Numbered from the stretch's first letter, positions 18,314 through 27,939 are shown. The stretch is DNA of 64,000 bases from Oligella sp050920755 (GCF_050920755.1 NZ_CP158480.1:1-64000), one strand, 5' to 3'. The notes: generated from the sequence alone by a model not told the origin. Numbers and translations are program-made.

Positions 18314-19483
18314 GTGAGCGTATTATCTACATGCAGCCATCGTGTTGCAGATATGGCAGTGCCTGTTGATGTGTCGGCTATGGTGAGTCCGGCTAAAGTG
18401 GGCTATACAGTAAAAGAAGCTTGGGCGCGCGTGCCTGAGCCGTTAACCAAAGAGGAGATGGAAGCGCATAAGCAAGCCATTCTTCAGGCATTAAAAGCGC
18501 AAAATGCCGCCCTGGTGGCGCATTATTACGTGGCTCCGGAATTACAGGATTTAGCCATTGAGAGCGGTGGCTGTGTCGGTGACTCTTTAGAAATGGCTCG
18601 AATCGGTCGTGAGCATCCGGCTACCACTTTAATTGTGGCGGGTGTACGCTTTATGGGTGAAACTGCCAAGATTCTCAGTCCTGACAAGCGCGTTTTGATG
18701 CCGGATTTGGAGGCTAATTGTTCTTTAGATCTGGGCTGTCCTCCGCAGGCGTTCAGTGCTTTTTGTGATGCACATCCTGATAGAACGGTGGTTGTTTATG
18801 CCAATACCGGTGCCGAGGTTAAGGCACGTGCCGATTGGGTAGTGACCTCCTCCATCGCACTTGAAATAGTCACTTTCTTACATCAACAAGGTAAAAAAAT
18901 CCTTTGGGGGCCTGATCGTCACCTCGGTAACTATATTCAAAAAGAGACCGGTGCCGATATGCTGATGTGGCAGGGCTCCTGTACCGTGCACAATGAGTTT
19001 AAAGCACAGGAGTTACTCGATCTTAAGCAGCAATACCCTGCAGCCAAGGTCCTGGTACATCCGGAGTCTAATGCTGAGGTGATTGCGCTGGCCGATGTGG
19101 TGGGTTCAACCAGTCGCTTAATTCAAGCGGTTGGCGAATTAGATGCGACGACCTACATTGTGGCGACGGATCAGGGGATTCTGCATGCCATGCGCCAAAA
19201 AGCGCCACATAAAACCTTTATTGCCGCACCGACCGCCGGAGAAAGTGCGACGTGTAAGAGCTGTGCTTTTTGTCCGTGGATGGCAATGAACGATTTAGTA
19301 GGCGTCCGTCGTTGCCTAGAAGCGGGTAGCGGGGAGATTTTCTTAGATGAGGAATTGGCAGCGGCGGCCGCGCAGCCGATTGATCGTATGTTGGCCTTTG
19401 CCGCCGCTTATAAAAAGCATATCCGCGCAAGCGGCGATTTGAGCAAAGATATGCAATTATTTGCAAAAGTGGGGGCGGCTTAA
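18314..19483 (+). CDS. nadA: Quinolinate synthase NadA
   Basis: NadA is a [4Fe-4S] enzyme that condenses iminoaspartate with dihydroxyacetone phosphate to give quinolinate for NAD. The start is GTG at 18314 behind AAGGAG. The 389-aa protein has the first cluster Cys in LEANCSLDLGCP, a second in WQGSCTVHNEF and the C-terminal ATCKSCAFCPWMAMN motif. nadB and nadC are not adjacent. It is divergent from nrtR and probably repressed by it. Confidence 0.95.
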   Translation: MSVLSTCSHRVADMAVPVDVSAMVSPAKVGYTVKEAWARVPEPLTKEEMEAHKQAILQALKAQNAALVAHYYVAPELQDLAIESGGCVGDSLEMARIGREHPATTLIVAGVRFMGETAKILSPDKRVLMPDLEANCSLDLGCPPQAFSAFCDAHPDRTVVVYANTGAEVKARADWVVTSSIALEIVTFLHQQGKKILWGPDRHLGNYIQKETGADMLMWQGSCTVHNEFKAQELLDLKQQYPAAKVLVHPESNAEVIALADVVGSTSRLIQAVGELDATTYIVATDQGILHAMRQKAPHKTFIAAPTAGESATCKSCAFCPWMAMNDLVGVRRCLEAGSGEIFLDEELAAAAAQPIDRMLAFAAAYKKHIRASGDLSKDMQLFAKVGAA

Positions 19484-19537
19484 GCGGCGGGCGCGCTTAG
19501 CTGAGGGTGTAGTTCAAATCACAACGACGTTAGGTTG

Positions 19538-19571
19538 TTGTCATGAATTAGTCATGATCTTGTGTAAGAAT
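19538..19571 (+). promoter_or_regulatory. Pho box and -10 region of phoX
   Basis: TTGTCATGAATTAGTCAT (19538-19555) matches the PhoB pattern of two CTGTCAT-like heptamers 11 bp apart, with one or two mismatches. About 10 bp downstream lies TAAGAAT (19565-19571) as a -10. In PhoB-activated promoters the Pho box replaces the -35, which is the arrangement seen here. Confidence 0.75.
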
Positions 19572-19615
19572 GGCGCAGGCTCGTTTTTTTACCTTTATTA
19601 ATGAAAGGCAACACA

Positions 19616-21760
19616 ATGAAAGATTTTGACTTAGATGATATTGCCGCAAACCCGGCAGAAACCACCCCATTTCACGACTTAGTGGTTGCCGCGCAATCAC
19701 GTCGTAACTTTTTAAAAGCCGGTTTAGGACTTGGTGCCATCGGCTTTTTCGGTTTGGGCTTAAACGCTTTTGCTGATACCAAAGGCGCAGAAAAAATGGC
19801 TGCCGCTGATGCACCTGCTTTAGGCAAGTTTAATCCTGAAGAGCTTAAAGCCTTCGCCGGCTTGGAAGCGGATGTGACGGATAATATCACCCTGCCTGAG
19901 GGCTATAAGCACGCAGTGATTAACCGTTGGGGTGATAAATTACATAGCAACTCTCCGGAGTTCCTTGGCGATGCTTCTGATAGCGCCGATGCACAGTTAC
20001 AGCAAATCGGTTTTAACCATGACGGTTTACATTTCTTCCCGATCGACTCTAAAGACAGCGTCAGCGGTAGCAGTACTGAGGGTTTATTAGTGACCAACCA
20101 CGAGTATGTGACGCCACACTATTTCTATCCTAAAGGCGTGGTTCCCGGCGGTGAAGGTTGGAATGCGGATTGGGTTCGTAAATCACAACATGCTCAAGGC
20201 GCTTCAGTGGTGCATGTGCGTTTAAATGACAAAGGTTTATGGGAGCCGGTACTCGACTCTAAATATAACCGCAGCATCAACGCCAATACATTGATGCAAT
20301 TAGTGGGTGCCGTTGCCGGTTCCGAATTAGTTCGTACCAATAAAGACAGCAGCGGTCGTGAGGTTTATGGTACCTTCGGTAATTGCGGTAACGGTTATAC
20401 TTTCTGGAATACTTATTTAACCTGTGAGGAAAACTTCACCGATTATTTCGGTGTGGGTAATAAAAAAGCCGACGAGGTTGAATACAGCGCCTTTTTAAAT
20501 GACAAACAAACCGCTTTACTACAGCGCTATAAGGGTTCAAGCAAAACCTCTGACGAAGACTATCGTTGGGATACGCATGATGAGCGCTTTGACTGGACTG
20601 CAGAACCGAATGAAGTGAATCGTTTCGGTTGGGTAGTAGAAATTGATCCGTTTGATCCGGAATCAAAACCTAAGAAACTGACTGCTTTAGGTCGCTTTAA
20701 GCATGAAAATGCCGCCATTACCCTGGCACCGGATAATCGTGTGGTTGTTTATATGGGTGATGACCAGCGCAGTGAGTATATTTATAAATTTATCTCCAGC
20801 GGTAAATTTGATCCTAACAACGACAAAGCCAATCGTGAGCTTTTACATGAGGGTACGCTTTACGTTGCCGTGTTTAGTGACAATGAAGCTAAAGGCGACG
20901 GTTATATGGGTACCGGTAGATGGGTGCCTTTAGTACTGGATACGCCAACGGTTGACGGTGGCCGTTTGGCTGATTTATTTGCGGATATGGGTGAGTTATT
21001 GGTGCATACGCGTCAAGCAGCTGATGCGGTCGGTGCGACTCCGATGGATCGTCCGGAGTGGGTAGCAGTGCATCCGCATAGCAAAGAAGTTTTTGTGACC
21101 CTTACTAACAACTCTAACCGCGGTAGCGATAAAGAGCGTTTCCCGGGCGGCCCTAAACACCCCGGCATTTACGGTCCTAATCCGCGCAATAAAAATAGCT
21201 ATGGTCAGATTGTTCGCTGGCGTGAAGCAGGTAATGATGCCACTGCAGATAGCTTTGAGTGGGATGTGTTTGTCTTAGCCGGTAACCCGAATATTCACAG
21301 CGATGATAAGGCGGGTTCGAGCAATATTGATAAGCGCAATACTTTTAACAGTCCGGACGGCTTAGCCGTGGATCCGCGCGGTTTATTATGGATTCTGACC
21401 GATGGTAACTATTCTAACCACGGCGAGTATGAAGGTCAGGGTAATAACAGCATGTTAGTGGCCGATCCTGAGAGTAAAGTGGTTCGTCGCTTCCTGGTTG
21501 GTCCTAGAGGCTGTGAGGTTACCGGTATTACTTGGACGCCGGATATGAAGTTTATCTTCGTTAATATCCAGCACCCGGGTGAAGGTCCGATGCTAAAAGA
21601 AGCACAAAACAGTACTGAGGCGCCAACGGTTGAAGAGGCGCAGAATAACCCGACCGGTTCTTCTACTTGGCCTGACGGCGATAAAGCGACGCGTCCTCGT
21701 CCTGCTACTGTGGTAATTTGGCGCGAAGACGGTAAAGCGGTTGGAAGCTTCCCGGCCTAA
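19616..21760 (+). CDS. phoX: PhoX-type alkaline phosphatase (Tat-exported)
   Basis: PhoX is a calcium/iron-dependent phosphomonoesterase that releases phosphate from organic esters outside the cytoplasm. The N-terminus has a twin-arginine motif SRRNFLKAG near residue 30, followed by a hydrophobic stretch and an AFA cleavage site. The DUF839 body contains YVTPHYFYPKG, NCGNGYTFWNTYLTCEENF and an HPHSKEVFVTLTNNS-type segment. The start is set at the second ATG (19616), which has AAAGG 7 nt upstream, giving about 714 aa. A Pho box upstream supports phosphate control. Confidence 0.92.
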   Translation: MKDFDLDDIAANPAETTPFHDLVVAAQSRRNFLKAGLGLGAIGFFGLGLNAFADTKGAEKMAAADAPALGKFNPEELKAFAGLEADVTDNITLPEGYKHAVINRWGDKLHSNSPEFLGDASDSADAQLQQIGFNHDGLHFFPIDSKDSVSGSSTEGLLVTNHEYVTPHYFYPKGVVPGGEGWNADWVRKSQHAQGASVVHVRLNDKGLWEPVLDSKYNRSINANTLMQLVGAVAGSELVRTNKDSSGREVYGTFGNCGNGYTFWNTYLTCEENFTDYFGVGNKKADEVEYSAFLNDKQTALLQRYKGSSKTSDEDYRWDTHDERFDWTAEPNEVNRFGWVVEIDPFDPESKPKKLTALGRFKHENAAITLAPDNRVVVYMGDDQRSEYIYKFISSGKFDPNNDKANRELLHEGTLYVAVFSDNEAKGDGYMGTGRWVPLVLDTPTVDGGRLADLFADMGELLVHTRQAADAVGATPMDRPEWVAVHPHSKEVFVTLTNNSNRGSDKERFPGGPKHPGIYGPNPRNKNSYGQIVRWREAGNDATADSFEWDVFVLAGNPNIHSDDKAGSSNIDKRNTFNSPDGLAVDPRGLLWILTDGNYSNHGEYEGQGNNSMLVADPESKVVRRFLVGPRGCEVTGITWTPDMKFIFVNIQHPGEGPMLKEAQNSTEAPTVEEAQNNPTGSSTWPDGDKATRPRPATVVIWREDGKAVGSFPA

Positions 21761-21813
21761 TTGCTTTGTAGGCCTTTTAAGCCTCCCGGGCTTTTAAGCT
21801 GTTAAGCAGTTAA

Positions 21814-21852
21814 AAAATGACTGATAGTGCATAAGCGACTATCAGTCATTTT
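21814..21852. terminator. Bidirectional terminator between phoX and sstT
   Basis: A perfect 15-bp inverted repeat (21814-21828 with 21838-21852) with a 9-nt loop is flanked by A and T runs, between convergent genes. Confidence 0.88.
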
Positions 21853-21873
21853 GGTTTATAGGCGATAAATTGA

Positions 21874-23091
21874 CTAAGCCTTATGACGCTCAGCAATATC
21901 GGCAGCAGCGGTGAAAAGTACGTCCGTTGAAGAGTTTAAGCCTGTCTCGACCGAGTCTTGAATTACGCTGATGGTAACGCCGATAGCAATGACTTGGGCA
22001 GCGATCTCATTACTGACACCGAAGAGGCTACAAGCCATTGGAATCAATAGTAACGAACCGCCCGGTACACCGGAAGCACCGCAAGCCGCTACGGTAGCAA
22101 GTAAACTCAATAAAAAGGCCGTAGCAATATCTACTTCAATGCCTAACGTATGGACAGCGGCTAACGTCAATACTGCGATGGTGATCGCTGCACCCGCCAT
22201 ATTAATGGTGGCACCTAAGGGGATCGATACAGAATAGGTTTCTTGACGTAAGCCGAGCTTTTTAGCTAAATCCATATTCACCGGGATATTGGCCGCTGAG
22301 CTGCGTGAGAAGAAAGCCATTAAGCCACTCTCAGCTAAACACTGCATAACCAGTGGGTAGGGGTTTTGGCGGATTTTGAACCACACAATTATCGGATTTA
22401 CCACTAAGGCAACAAATGCCATTGCACCCACTAAAACCACCACTAATTTGGCATAGCTTAATAAGCTGCTTAAACCGGTTGTCGCAACGGTGGAAGCCAC
22501 AATACCGAAAACCCCGAAAGGCGCCAAACGAATAATCCACTGCACGATTTTAGTCATGGCAAAAGAAAGGTCAGAGACTACTCCCTTGGTTCTTGGGGCA
22601 ACCATACGTAGCGCAAAGCCGAATAAAATGGCCCACGTTAAAATACCGATATAGTTGGCCGTTAATAAAGCATTGACCGGATTGTCAACGATTCTCAACA
22701 CTAAAGTATGCAAGACCTCGATAATACCGGTCGGCGCATCGCTCACGCCGCTCTCGGGATTGGGTAGCGTTAAGGTTGTCGGAAACAGAAAGCTCGCTGC
22801 CACACCGACAAGGGAAGCCGCCAAAGTACCGATTAAATACAGGATGATAATAGGGCGCATATTGGAGCCGGTATTAAGATCCTGCGAGGCCAAGGCAGAC
22901 ATCACTAAAATAAATACTAAAATGGGCGCCACTGATTTTAAAGCACCCACGAAAATGGTGCCTAATAGGGACATTTTTAAGGCAATATCCGGTAAGGCTA
23001 CTCCGATAATCGCCCCTAAAATTAAACCGACGACAACTTGCTTAACTAAACTGCCACGCAAAAATGCTTCGGCAAATTCATTGACCTTCAT
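21874..23091 (-). CDS. sstT: Sodium:serine/threonine symporter SstT
   Basis: This inner-membrane DAACS-family importer takes up serine and threonine with Na+. The 405-aa protein has about nine hydrophobic segments, the serine-rich re-entrant loop FFSRSSAANIPVNM, and the conserved IPLGATINMAGAAIT and ACGASGVPGGSLLLIP segments. Its length matches E. coli SstT. A GGAGGAAA ribosome-binding site lies upstream. It is monocistronic and convergent with phoX. Confidence 0.92.
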   Translation of the reverse strand: MKVNEFAEAFLRGSLVKQVVVGLILGAIIGVALPDIALKMSLLGTIFVGALKSVAPILVFILVMSALASQDLNTGSNMRPIIILYLIGTLAASLVGVAASFLFPTTLTLPNPESGVSDAPTGIIEVLHTLVLRIVDNPVNALLTANYIGILTWAILFGFALRMVAPRTKGVVSDLSFAMTKIVQWIIRLAPFGVFGIVASTVATTGLSSLLSYAKLVVVLVGAMAFVALVVNPIIVWFKIRQNPYPLVMQCLAESGLMAFFSRSSAANIPVNMDLAKKLGLRQETYSVSIPLGATINMAGAAITIAVLTLAAVHTLGIEVDIATAFLLSLLATVAACGASGVPGGSLLLIPMACSLFGVSNEIAAQVIAIGVTISVIQDSVETGLNSSTDVLFTAAADIAERHKA

Positions 23092-23409
23092 GTTTTTATT
23101 TTCCTCCGTGATTAAATTATTGGTATTGTAACTGTTTATTAAAAAATGCGTCCATAGGCAATCGTCGGGGTGATCTTTTATGCTGCAGCGCCGATTTAAG
23201 TCGATTAGTGGTCAGTGAAAACTCTAAGTTATGGTTAAGGGGGTTTGGAAGAAGTGGGCGCTATTCTTTCCGGTAATCACAAGGAGCTTGAGGGTTTAGG
23301 ATTAATTAGTTTTGTCTTTAGTTTATGCTGTGGGCAATCCAATCATAAGAGATTTTCGGCGCAACAATGATTACAGGAATTTAATAGGGAGAAAATTTTT
23401 AGGTCAATA

Positions 23410-23438
23410 TTGATAATAATAATCATTATCGATATAAT
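23410..23438 (+). promoter_or_regulatory. Promoter of the TonB-dependent receptor gene
   Basis: TTGATA (23410-23415), a 17-bp spacer and TATAAT (23433-23438) form a near-consensus sigma-70 promoter about 80 bp before the start codon. The Fur box covers the -35 and most of the spacer. Confidence 0.75.
23412..23430. promoter_or_regulatory. Fur box
   Basis: GATAATAATAATCATTATC differs at one position from the classical 19-bp Fur consensus and overlaps the promoter, predicting iron repression. Confidence 0.88.
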
Positions 23439-23519
23439 AACGAAATTTATCATTAGGTTACAAAGTTCTTTTGTGATCTTTTAAATTTATAGCTCATTAT
23501 TTGTAATAAGGCCAATCAA

Positions 23520-26039
23520 GTGCACAATAAGCTTTTTAAGCTAGTTAAAACAACAGTTTTAATTAATAGTTTTGGAGTATCTATATCCTTTGCCGCACAA
23601 ACGAGTCCCGACCCTAAAATCTTTAGTTTGCCGGATATTTATGCCGTATCAACGTCAGAGAGAACTGAGCTTATGCCTTATACCAAAGCAGGTTCTTATA
23701 ATTATTTAAATTCGAAAGAGATTGAGCGATTTCGTGGTTCATCCGTCGGTGATTTTTTATCAGGTATACCCGGCGTTATTATTGGTAATAAGCGTAATAG
23801 TGGCGCACTTTCCGTTAATATTCGCGGCCTACAAAATGAGAATAGGGTACCTGTATCAATTGACGACACATTTCAAGCGATCCCGTCATGGCAAGGTTAT
23901 GCGGGCTCCAGTACGCGTACTTATCTCGATCCTGATTTGGTGTCTACGGTTGAAGTTGAGAAAGGACCGTCTTTAGCAGGTGACTCAGTGGGCGCTACGG
24001 GTGGGATGGTACGTATGAAAACCATCTCATATAGTGATGTTATTCCTGAGGATTCAGATAAGAATTGGGGTTTTAGACTTAGATTGGGTACGATGTCCAA
24101 TACCACCAAACGTCCGGATTACTATACCAGAGGAGGTTATCGGACTAAGTGGATTAGCGAGTGTTTAACCAATAGTTCAGGGCTATGTCAAGTACAGACA
24201 TACGAACCACCAGCAAGATATGCTAGTTCAAATATTTTTTCCGGATTGGGCAAAAGCTACAATTCAAGTTTGGCCTTTGCGAGTAAATGGGACAATGCTG
24301 ATTTAGTGTTGGCTTATGCAAAAAAATATCAAGGCAATTATTTTGCGGGTAAACGAGGCGCTGTTCCAGAAATAGATGAAATCGTCTATCAAAAAGAACC
24401 TTGGATTGAAATGGGGGAAGACGACGAGGGTGACACTATATATGAAGATGTGCTGCTAGGTTTGCTAAAGTTTAAAAAACAGGATGGCTATACTTATTAT
24501 CGTTCGGCTGAGGAAGTCTTAAATACAAGCCAGAATAACGATTCATACTTAGCCAAATTAAATCTTTATAACGAAAATCATGCGTTAAGCTTAGTTTATA
24601 GAGGTTATCGAAGTGAGTTTGGTGAGTTACTCCCCTCATTAATCAGCTTCCGCGGCGATGGTGCATTACAAGGTGAAGGTACAGAGGTAAAAGTAGATTC
24701 CTATGGTTTGAAATATAATTTTAATCCCGTAACACCCTATATTAACTTCACGGCTAATGCCTATTTGACACGTAGTGACTCTTCAAACTTTACGCCATTT
24801 TTTGAGGAGTATGGATACAGTGATAGTCGTCATGCTTATTTCACGGTTTCAACGCAAAAAGGCTTGCTTTTACAAAATATTTCTGACCTAAATATCGCCG
24901 ATATGCCCTTGCGATTAACTTATGGGCTTGGTATAAGCGTTGAGCGAATTCATCCTCCAGGCAATATGGATTCAAGAGTTTCGGCTAAGGGATACCCTAA
25001 AAATGCAGTGGCACCACTTTATATTCGTGATGCAAAGCGTCACGAAAGAACTGCTTTCCTATCACTGAATTTTAAACCGCTGAAGTGGCTTGAAATAGAT
25101 GCAGGTACACGTTATTTAAGTAGTCAAACGACTGACAATCAGCCGATTACTGAGTTTTTGGGATACGATGATAACGGTCAAGTGATTAAAAAAATCACTT
25201 ATACGCCACCAATAAAAAACCGTGGTTTTTCTCATATCGGCATGGTTACGTTTAAACCTAACGACAGTGTAAATATTTATGCCAAGTATGCTGAAGCACT
25301 TCGTTCACCTAGTTTATTCCAAGCTTCACGAGGATTCAGTATGCAGAAAACTGACGATGAGATGTTTGGGCTTCGTCCTGAAAAACAGAAGAATTGGGAG
25401 TTGGGTGTAAACACGTTATTTCAGAATGTGTTTAGTGATAACGACTATTTAGGTCTCAAATTTGCCTTTTTTAATAACTACACTAAGGATTATTTGGCTC
25501 GTACATTCAGTAAAAAAAGTCATGTGCTACAAACCAGAAATATTGATAGTGCACTATATCGAGGTATCGAAGCGCAAGCTTATTATGATATGAATAAGTT
25601 TTATGCCCAAATTGGTTTTAATCATTATCTAAAAACACGTTTTTGTCATGACTTAGCATTAGGGCAAAAAGGTTGTTATGAGGGTGGCGTAGAGGATAGT
25701 AATATCGGTAATACTTTGCCTCCTAAAAACACACTAACTTTAGTACTGGGGACAAGATTATTTGATAGTAAGCTGGATACAGGTGTCCGATATAGTTATT
25801 ATGGCAAGAGAATTGTCTCAGTTTTTTCGCCATCTGAGGCGGGTGGCGATACAAAAAGTGCAGAATGGAAGCCTTATGGGATAGTGGATTTTTATGCTAG
25901 CTACAATGTGACTAAAAATCTAAATCTTTCTATGGCGATCGATAACATAACTAATAAGTACTATCTTGATGCCAATAATATGGGGTTAGTGCCAGCTCCC
26001 GGTAGAACCCTGAGGTTGAATTTAGATTATCGTTTTTAA
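23520..26039 (+). CDS. TonB-dependent outer-membrane receptor (iron/heme or siderophore type)
   Basis: The start is GTG at 23520, with AAGG about 8 nt upstream. The 839-aa precursor has a signal peptide (cleavage near SISFAAQ), a plug domain (about residues 50-180, with VGDFLSGIPGVIIG and SVNIRGLQ) and a 22-strand beta-barrel ending in a C-terminal Phe (LNLDYRF). Two Cys pairs (ECLTNSSGLC and FCHDLALGQKGC) probably form disulfides in external loops. The ligand is not readable from sequence; the tight Fur box points to iron. No TonB, ABC importer or siderophore gene is adjacent. Confidence 0.9.
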   Translation: MHNKLFKLVKTTVLINSFGVSISFAAQTSPDPKIFSLPDIYAVSTSERTELMPYTKAGSYNYLNSKEIERFRGSSVGDFLSGIPGVIIGNKRNSGALSVNIRGLQNENRVPVSIDDTFQAIPSWQGYAGSSTRTYLDPDLVSTVEVEKGPSLAGDSVGATGGMVRMKTISYSDVIPEDSDKNWGFRLRLGTMSNTTKRPDYYTRGGYRTKWISECLTNSSGLCQVQTYEPPARYASSNIFSGLGKSYNSSLAFASKWDNADLVLAYAKKYQGNYFAGKRGAVPEIDEIVYQKEPWIEMGEDDEGDTIYEDVLLGLLKFKKQDGYTYYRSAEEVLNTSQNNDSYLAKLNLYNENHALSLVYRGYRSEFGELLPSLISFRGDGALQGEGTEVKVDSYGLKYNFNPVTPYINFTANAYLTRSDSSNFTPFFEEYGYSDSRHAYFTVSTQKGLLLQNISDLNIADMPLRLTYGLGISVERIHPPGNMDSRVSAKGYPKNAVAPLYIRDAKRHERTAFLSLNFKPLKWLEIDAGTRYLSSQTTDNQPITEFLGYDDNGQVIKKITYTPPIKNRGFSHIGMVTFKPNDSVNIYAKYAEALRSPSLFQASRGFSMQKTDDEMFGLRPEKQKNWELGVNTLFQNVFSDNDYLGLKFAFFNNYTKDYLARTFSKKSHVLQTRNIDSALYRGIEAQAYYDMNKFYAQIGFNHYLKTRFCHDLALGQKGCYEGGVEDSNIGNTLPPKNTLTLVLGTRLFDSKLDTGVRYSYYGKRIVSVFSPSEAGGDTKSAEWKPYGIVDFYASYNVTKNLNLSMAIDNITNKYYLDANNMGLVPAPGRTLRLNLDYRF

Positions 26040-26090
26040 AAGTTATAGCGTTTACGTAATAAGGTGCATAAACGATTTGTCTTGGCGAGG

Positions 26091-26125
26091 TAGAGCGTAA
26101 AAGTCAGTATGATTTTTACGCTCTA
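26091..26125. terminator. Terminator between TonB receptor and ilvB genes
   Basis: A 12-bp perfect stem (TAGAGCGTAAAA at 26091-26102, complement at 26114-26125) lies between convergent genes. Confidence 0.78.
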
Positions 26126-26151
26126 TTATTCTATTATTTTACCGCTATCCC

Positions 26152-27924
26152 TTAATCCTCAACATACCAAGTATCTTCGGATAACATCACCTGTTGATGG
26201 CCATAACCTGCAGGCATCATTGGGAAGCAGTTTTCTTGTGACTGCACTCTAACGTCCAAGAAATAAGGGCCTTCAGAATTAAAGCATTCATCCAATGCTG
26301 CATCTAAGTCTTTAGGGTCGCTGACAGTTGCGGCTTGCCAACCGAAAGACTTCGCTACGCCTACAAAATCAGGCATGCAGTCGTTATAACTATGACTGTA
26401 GCGACCCTCGTGGATTAGCTCCTGCCATTGACGCACCATACCCATATAGCGGTTATTACATAGCACCACTTTAATCGGGGTGCGATGCTGTACAGCGGTG
26501 GCCATTTCTTGGATGTTCATGAGGATAGAGGCATCGCCACTGACACAAATAACCAATTTATCGGGATTGCCGATTTGTGCACCGATGGCGGCAGGCATGC
26601 CGTAACCCATGGTACCGGCACCGCCGGAAGTAAGCCAACGGTTCGGTTTATTAAACTTTAAGTATTGGGCAGCCCACATTTGATGTTGGCCGACGTCGGT
26701 ACTGACAACCACATCTTTAGACTCAATTTTTTGATTGATACGTGTAAGTAGGTCTTGAGGTAGAATCTCCGTCTCTGAAGGAGTAAAGCCTAAACAATCC
26801 TTGCTGCGCCATTTCTCAATGGTTTGCCACCAATCATCCAGACGGGTACGCTCCATCGGTAGTGCTTTAACCTCATTAAAGAGGCGTGTCAGTAACGTAT
26901 GGCAATCACCGACCAACGGCACATCGGCTCGCACCACTTTATCAATGGAAGCAGGGTCAATATCCAGATGAATTTTAAGGGCGTGTGGACAGAAATCGGA
27001 AAGACGGCCGGTGATACGGTCGTCAAAACGTGCGCCAATGCAGACAATTAAGTCAGCATGGTGCATTGCCAAGTTTGCTTCCAATGTGCCATGCATACCC
27101 AGCATACCGACAAACTGAGCGTCATTAGCCGGATAAGCACCTAAGCCCATTAAAGTCAGTGTACAAGGCGCACCGGTATAACGTACTAAATTGCTAAATA
27201 CCTCGACCGCCGCTTTGCCTGAGTTAATTAAACCGCCACCGCCATAAAATACGGGACGACGAGCATTGACAATTAAGTCGGCAGCACGTTTGATATTTGC
27301 CAACATCGCAGGCGCCGGTACTTCAGGCACCTTTTCTTCACGCTTTTCAATCGTGAATTTGGATTTGTCGATTTCCTGAATTTGAATATCTTTGGGGAAG
27401 TCAATTAACACCGGTCCCGGACGACCCTCAGTGGTCATTTGATAGGCTTTGGAGACCAGTGGCACTACATCTTCAGAACGCTTAATCTGCGCATTCCACT
27501 TAGTCACCGGTCGAGAAATACCGATGGCATCACACTCTTGGAAAGCATCCGTACCAATGGCACTGGTTGCAACCTGACCGCTGATGCACAATACCGGTAT
27601 CGAATCACACATCGCATCAAGTAGGCCGGAGGTAGTATTCGCCATGCCGGGACCCGAGGTGACCAGTACCACGCCCGGTTTGCCCGTGCTGCGCGCATAG
27701 CCCTCAGCGGCGTGTACCGCGCCTTGCTCGTGACGCACCAAGATGTGGCGAATACGCGGCTCGGCGTAAATCGCATCATATAGCGGTAACACTGCACCGC
27801 CGGGATAACCGAAAATCGTATCCACACCTAACTCAATTAAGGTTTCAAGTAAAGCTTGAGCACCGTTAAAACAAAGTTTTTGTTGGAGGCTTTGTTGCGT
27901 CCCTTGATGCTGCTGTGATGTCAT
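26152..27924 (-). CDS. ilvB: Acetolactate synthase large (catalytic) subunit
   Basis: This ThDP/FAD enzyme forms acetolactate or acetohydroxybutyrate at the first common step of branched-chain amino acid synthesis. The 590-aa protein has the ThDP-activating Glu in RHEQGAVHAAEGYARS, the FAD-domain GMHGTLEANLAMHHADL region, and the ThDP/Mg motif GDASILMNIQEMATA with NNRYMGMVRQWQ. Neither the small regulatory subunit (ilvH/ilvN) nor ilvC is adjacent, so it stands alone. Its Shine-Dalgarno is an unbroken run of nine Gs. It could equally be named ilvI; the catabolic AlsS type is less likely. Confidence 0.93.
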   Translation of the reverse strand: MTSQQHQGTQQSLQQKLCFNGAQALLETLIELGVDTIFGYPGGAVLPLYDAIYAEPRIRHILVRHEQGAVHAAEGYARSTGKPGVVLVTSGPGMANTTSGLLDAMCDSIPVLCISGQVATSAIGTDAFQECDAIGISRPVTKWNAQIKRSEDVVPLVSKAYQMTTEGRPGPVLIDFPKDIQIQEIDKSKFTIEKREEKVPEVPAPAMLANIKRAADLIVNARRPVFYGGGGLINSGKAAVEVFSNLVRYTGAPCTLTLMGLGAYPANDAQFVGMLGMHGTLEANLAMHHADLIVCIGARFDDRITGRLSDFCPHALKIHLDIDPASIDKVVRADVPLVGDCHTLLTRLFNEVKALPMERTRLDDWWQTIEKWRSKDCLGFTPSETEILPQDLLTRINQKIESKDVVVSTDVGQHQMWAAQYLKFNKPNRWLTSGGAGTMGYGMPAAIGAQIGNPDKLVICVSGDASILMNIQEMATAVQHRTPIKVVLCNNRYMGMVRQWQELIHEGRYSHSYNDCMPDFVGVAKSFGWQAATVSDPKDLDAALDECFNSEGPYFLDVRVQSQENCFPMMPAGYGHQQVMLSEDTWYVED

Positions 27925-27930
27925 AAAAGA

Positions 27931-27939
27931 CCCCCCCCC
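27931..27939 (-). repeat. Homopolymer G9 serving as ilvB ribosome-binding site
   Basis: Nine consecutive Cs on the + strand read as GGGGGGGGG on the coding strand, with a 6-nt spacer (TCTTTT) before the ATG. It is the only plausible Shine-Dalgarno for ilvB. Confidence 0.8.

Larger units (their letters stand above)
23092..23519. other. Intergenic region, sstT/TonB receptor
   Basis: This 428-bp region between divergent genes contains the sstT 5' leader on the left and a Fur-boxed promoter on the right. Short open frames in the middle (about 23180-23370) show no recognisable protein and no good ribosome-binding site, so no gene is called. The middle is otherwise unexplained. Confidence 0.6.

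Noticed and set aside
19481..19499. Small inverted repeat after nadA, considered as a terminator
   Set aside because: Only 6 bp per arm and no T run; too weak to list.
23180..23400. Short frames in the sstT/TonB receptor gap, considered as a decayed gene
   Set aside because: Frames are short, lack start signals and translate to nothing recognisable in any frame.
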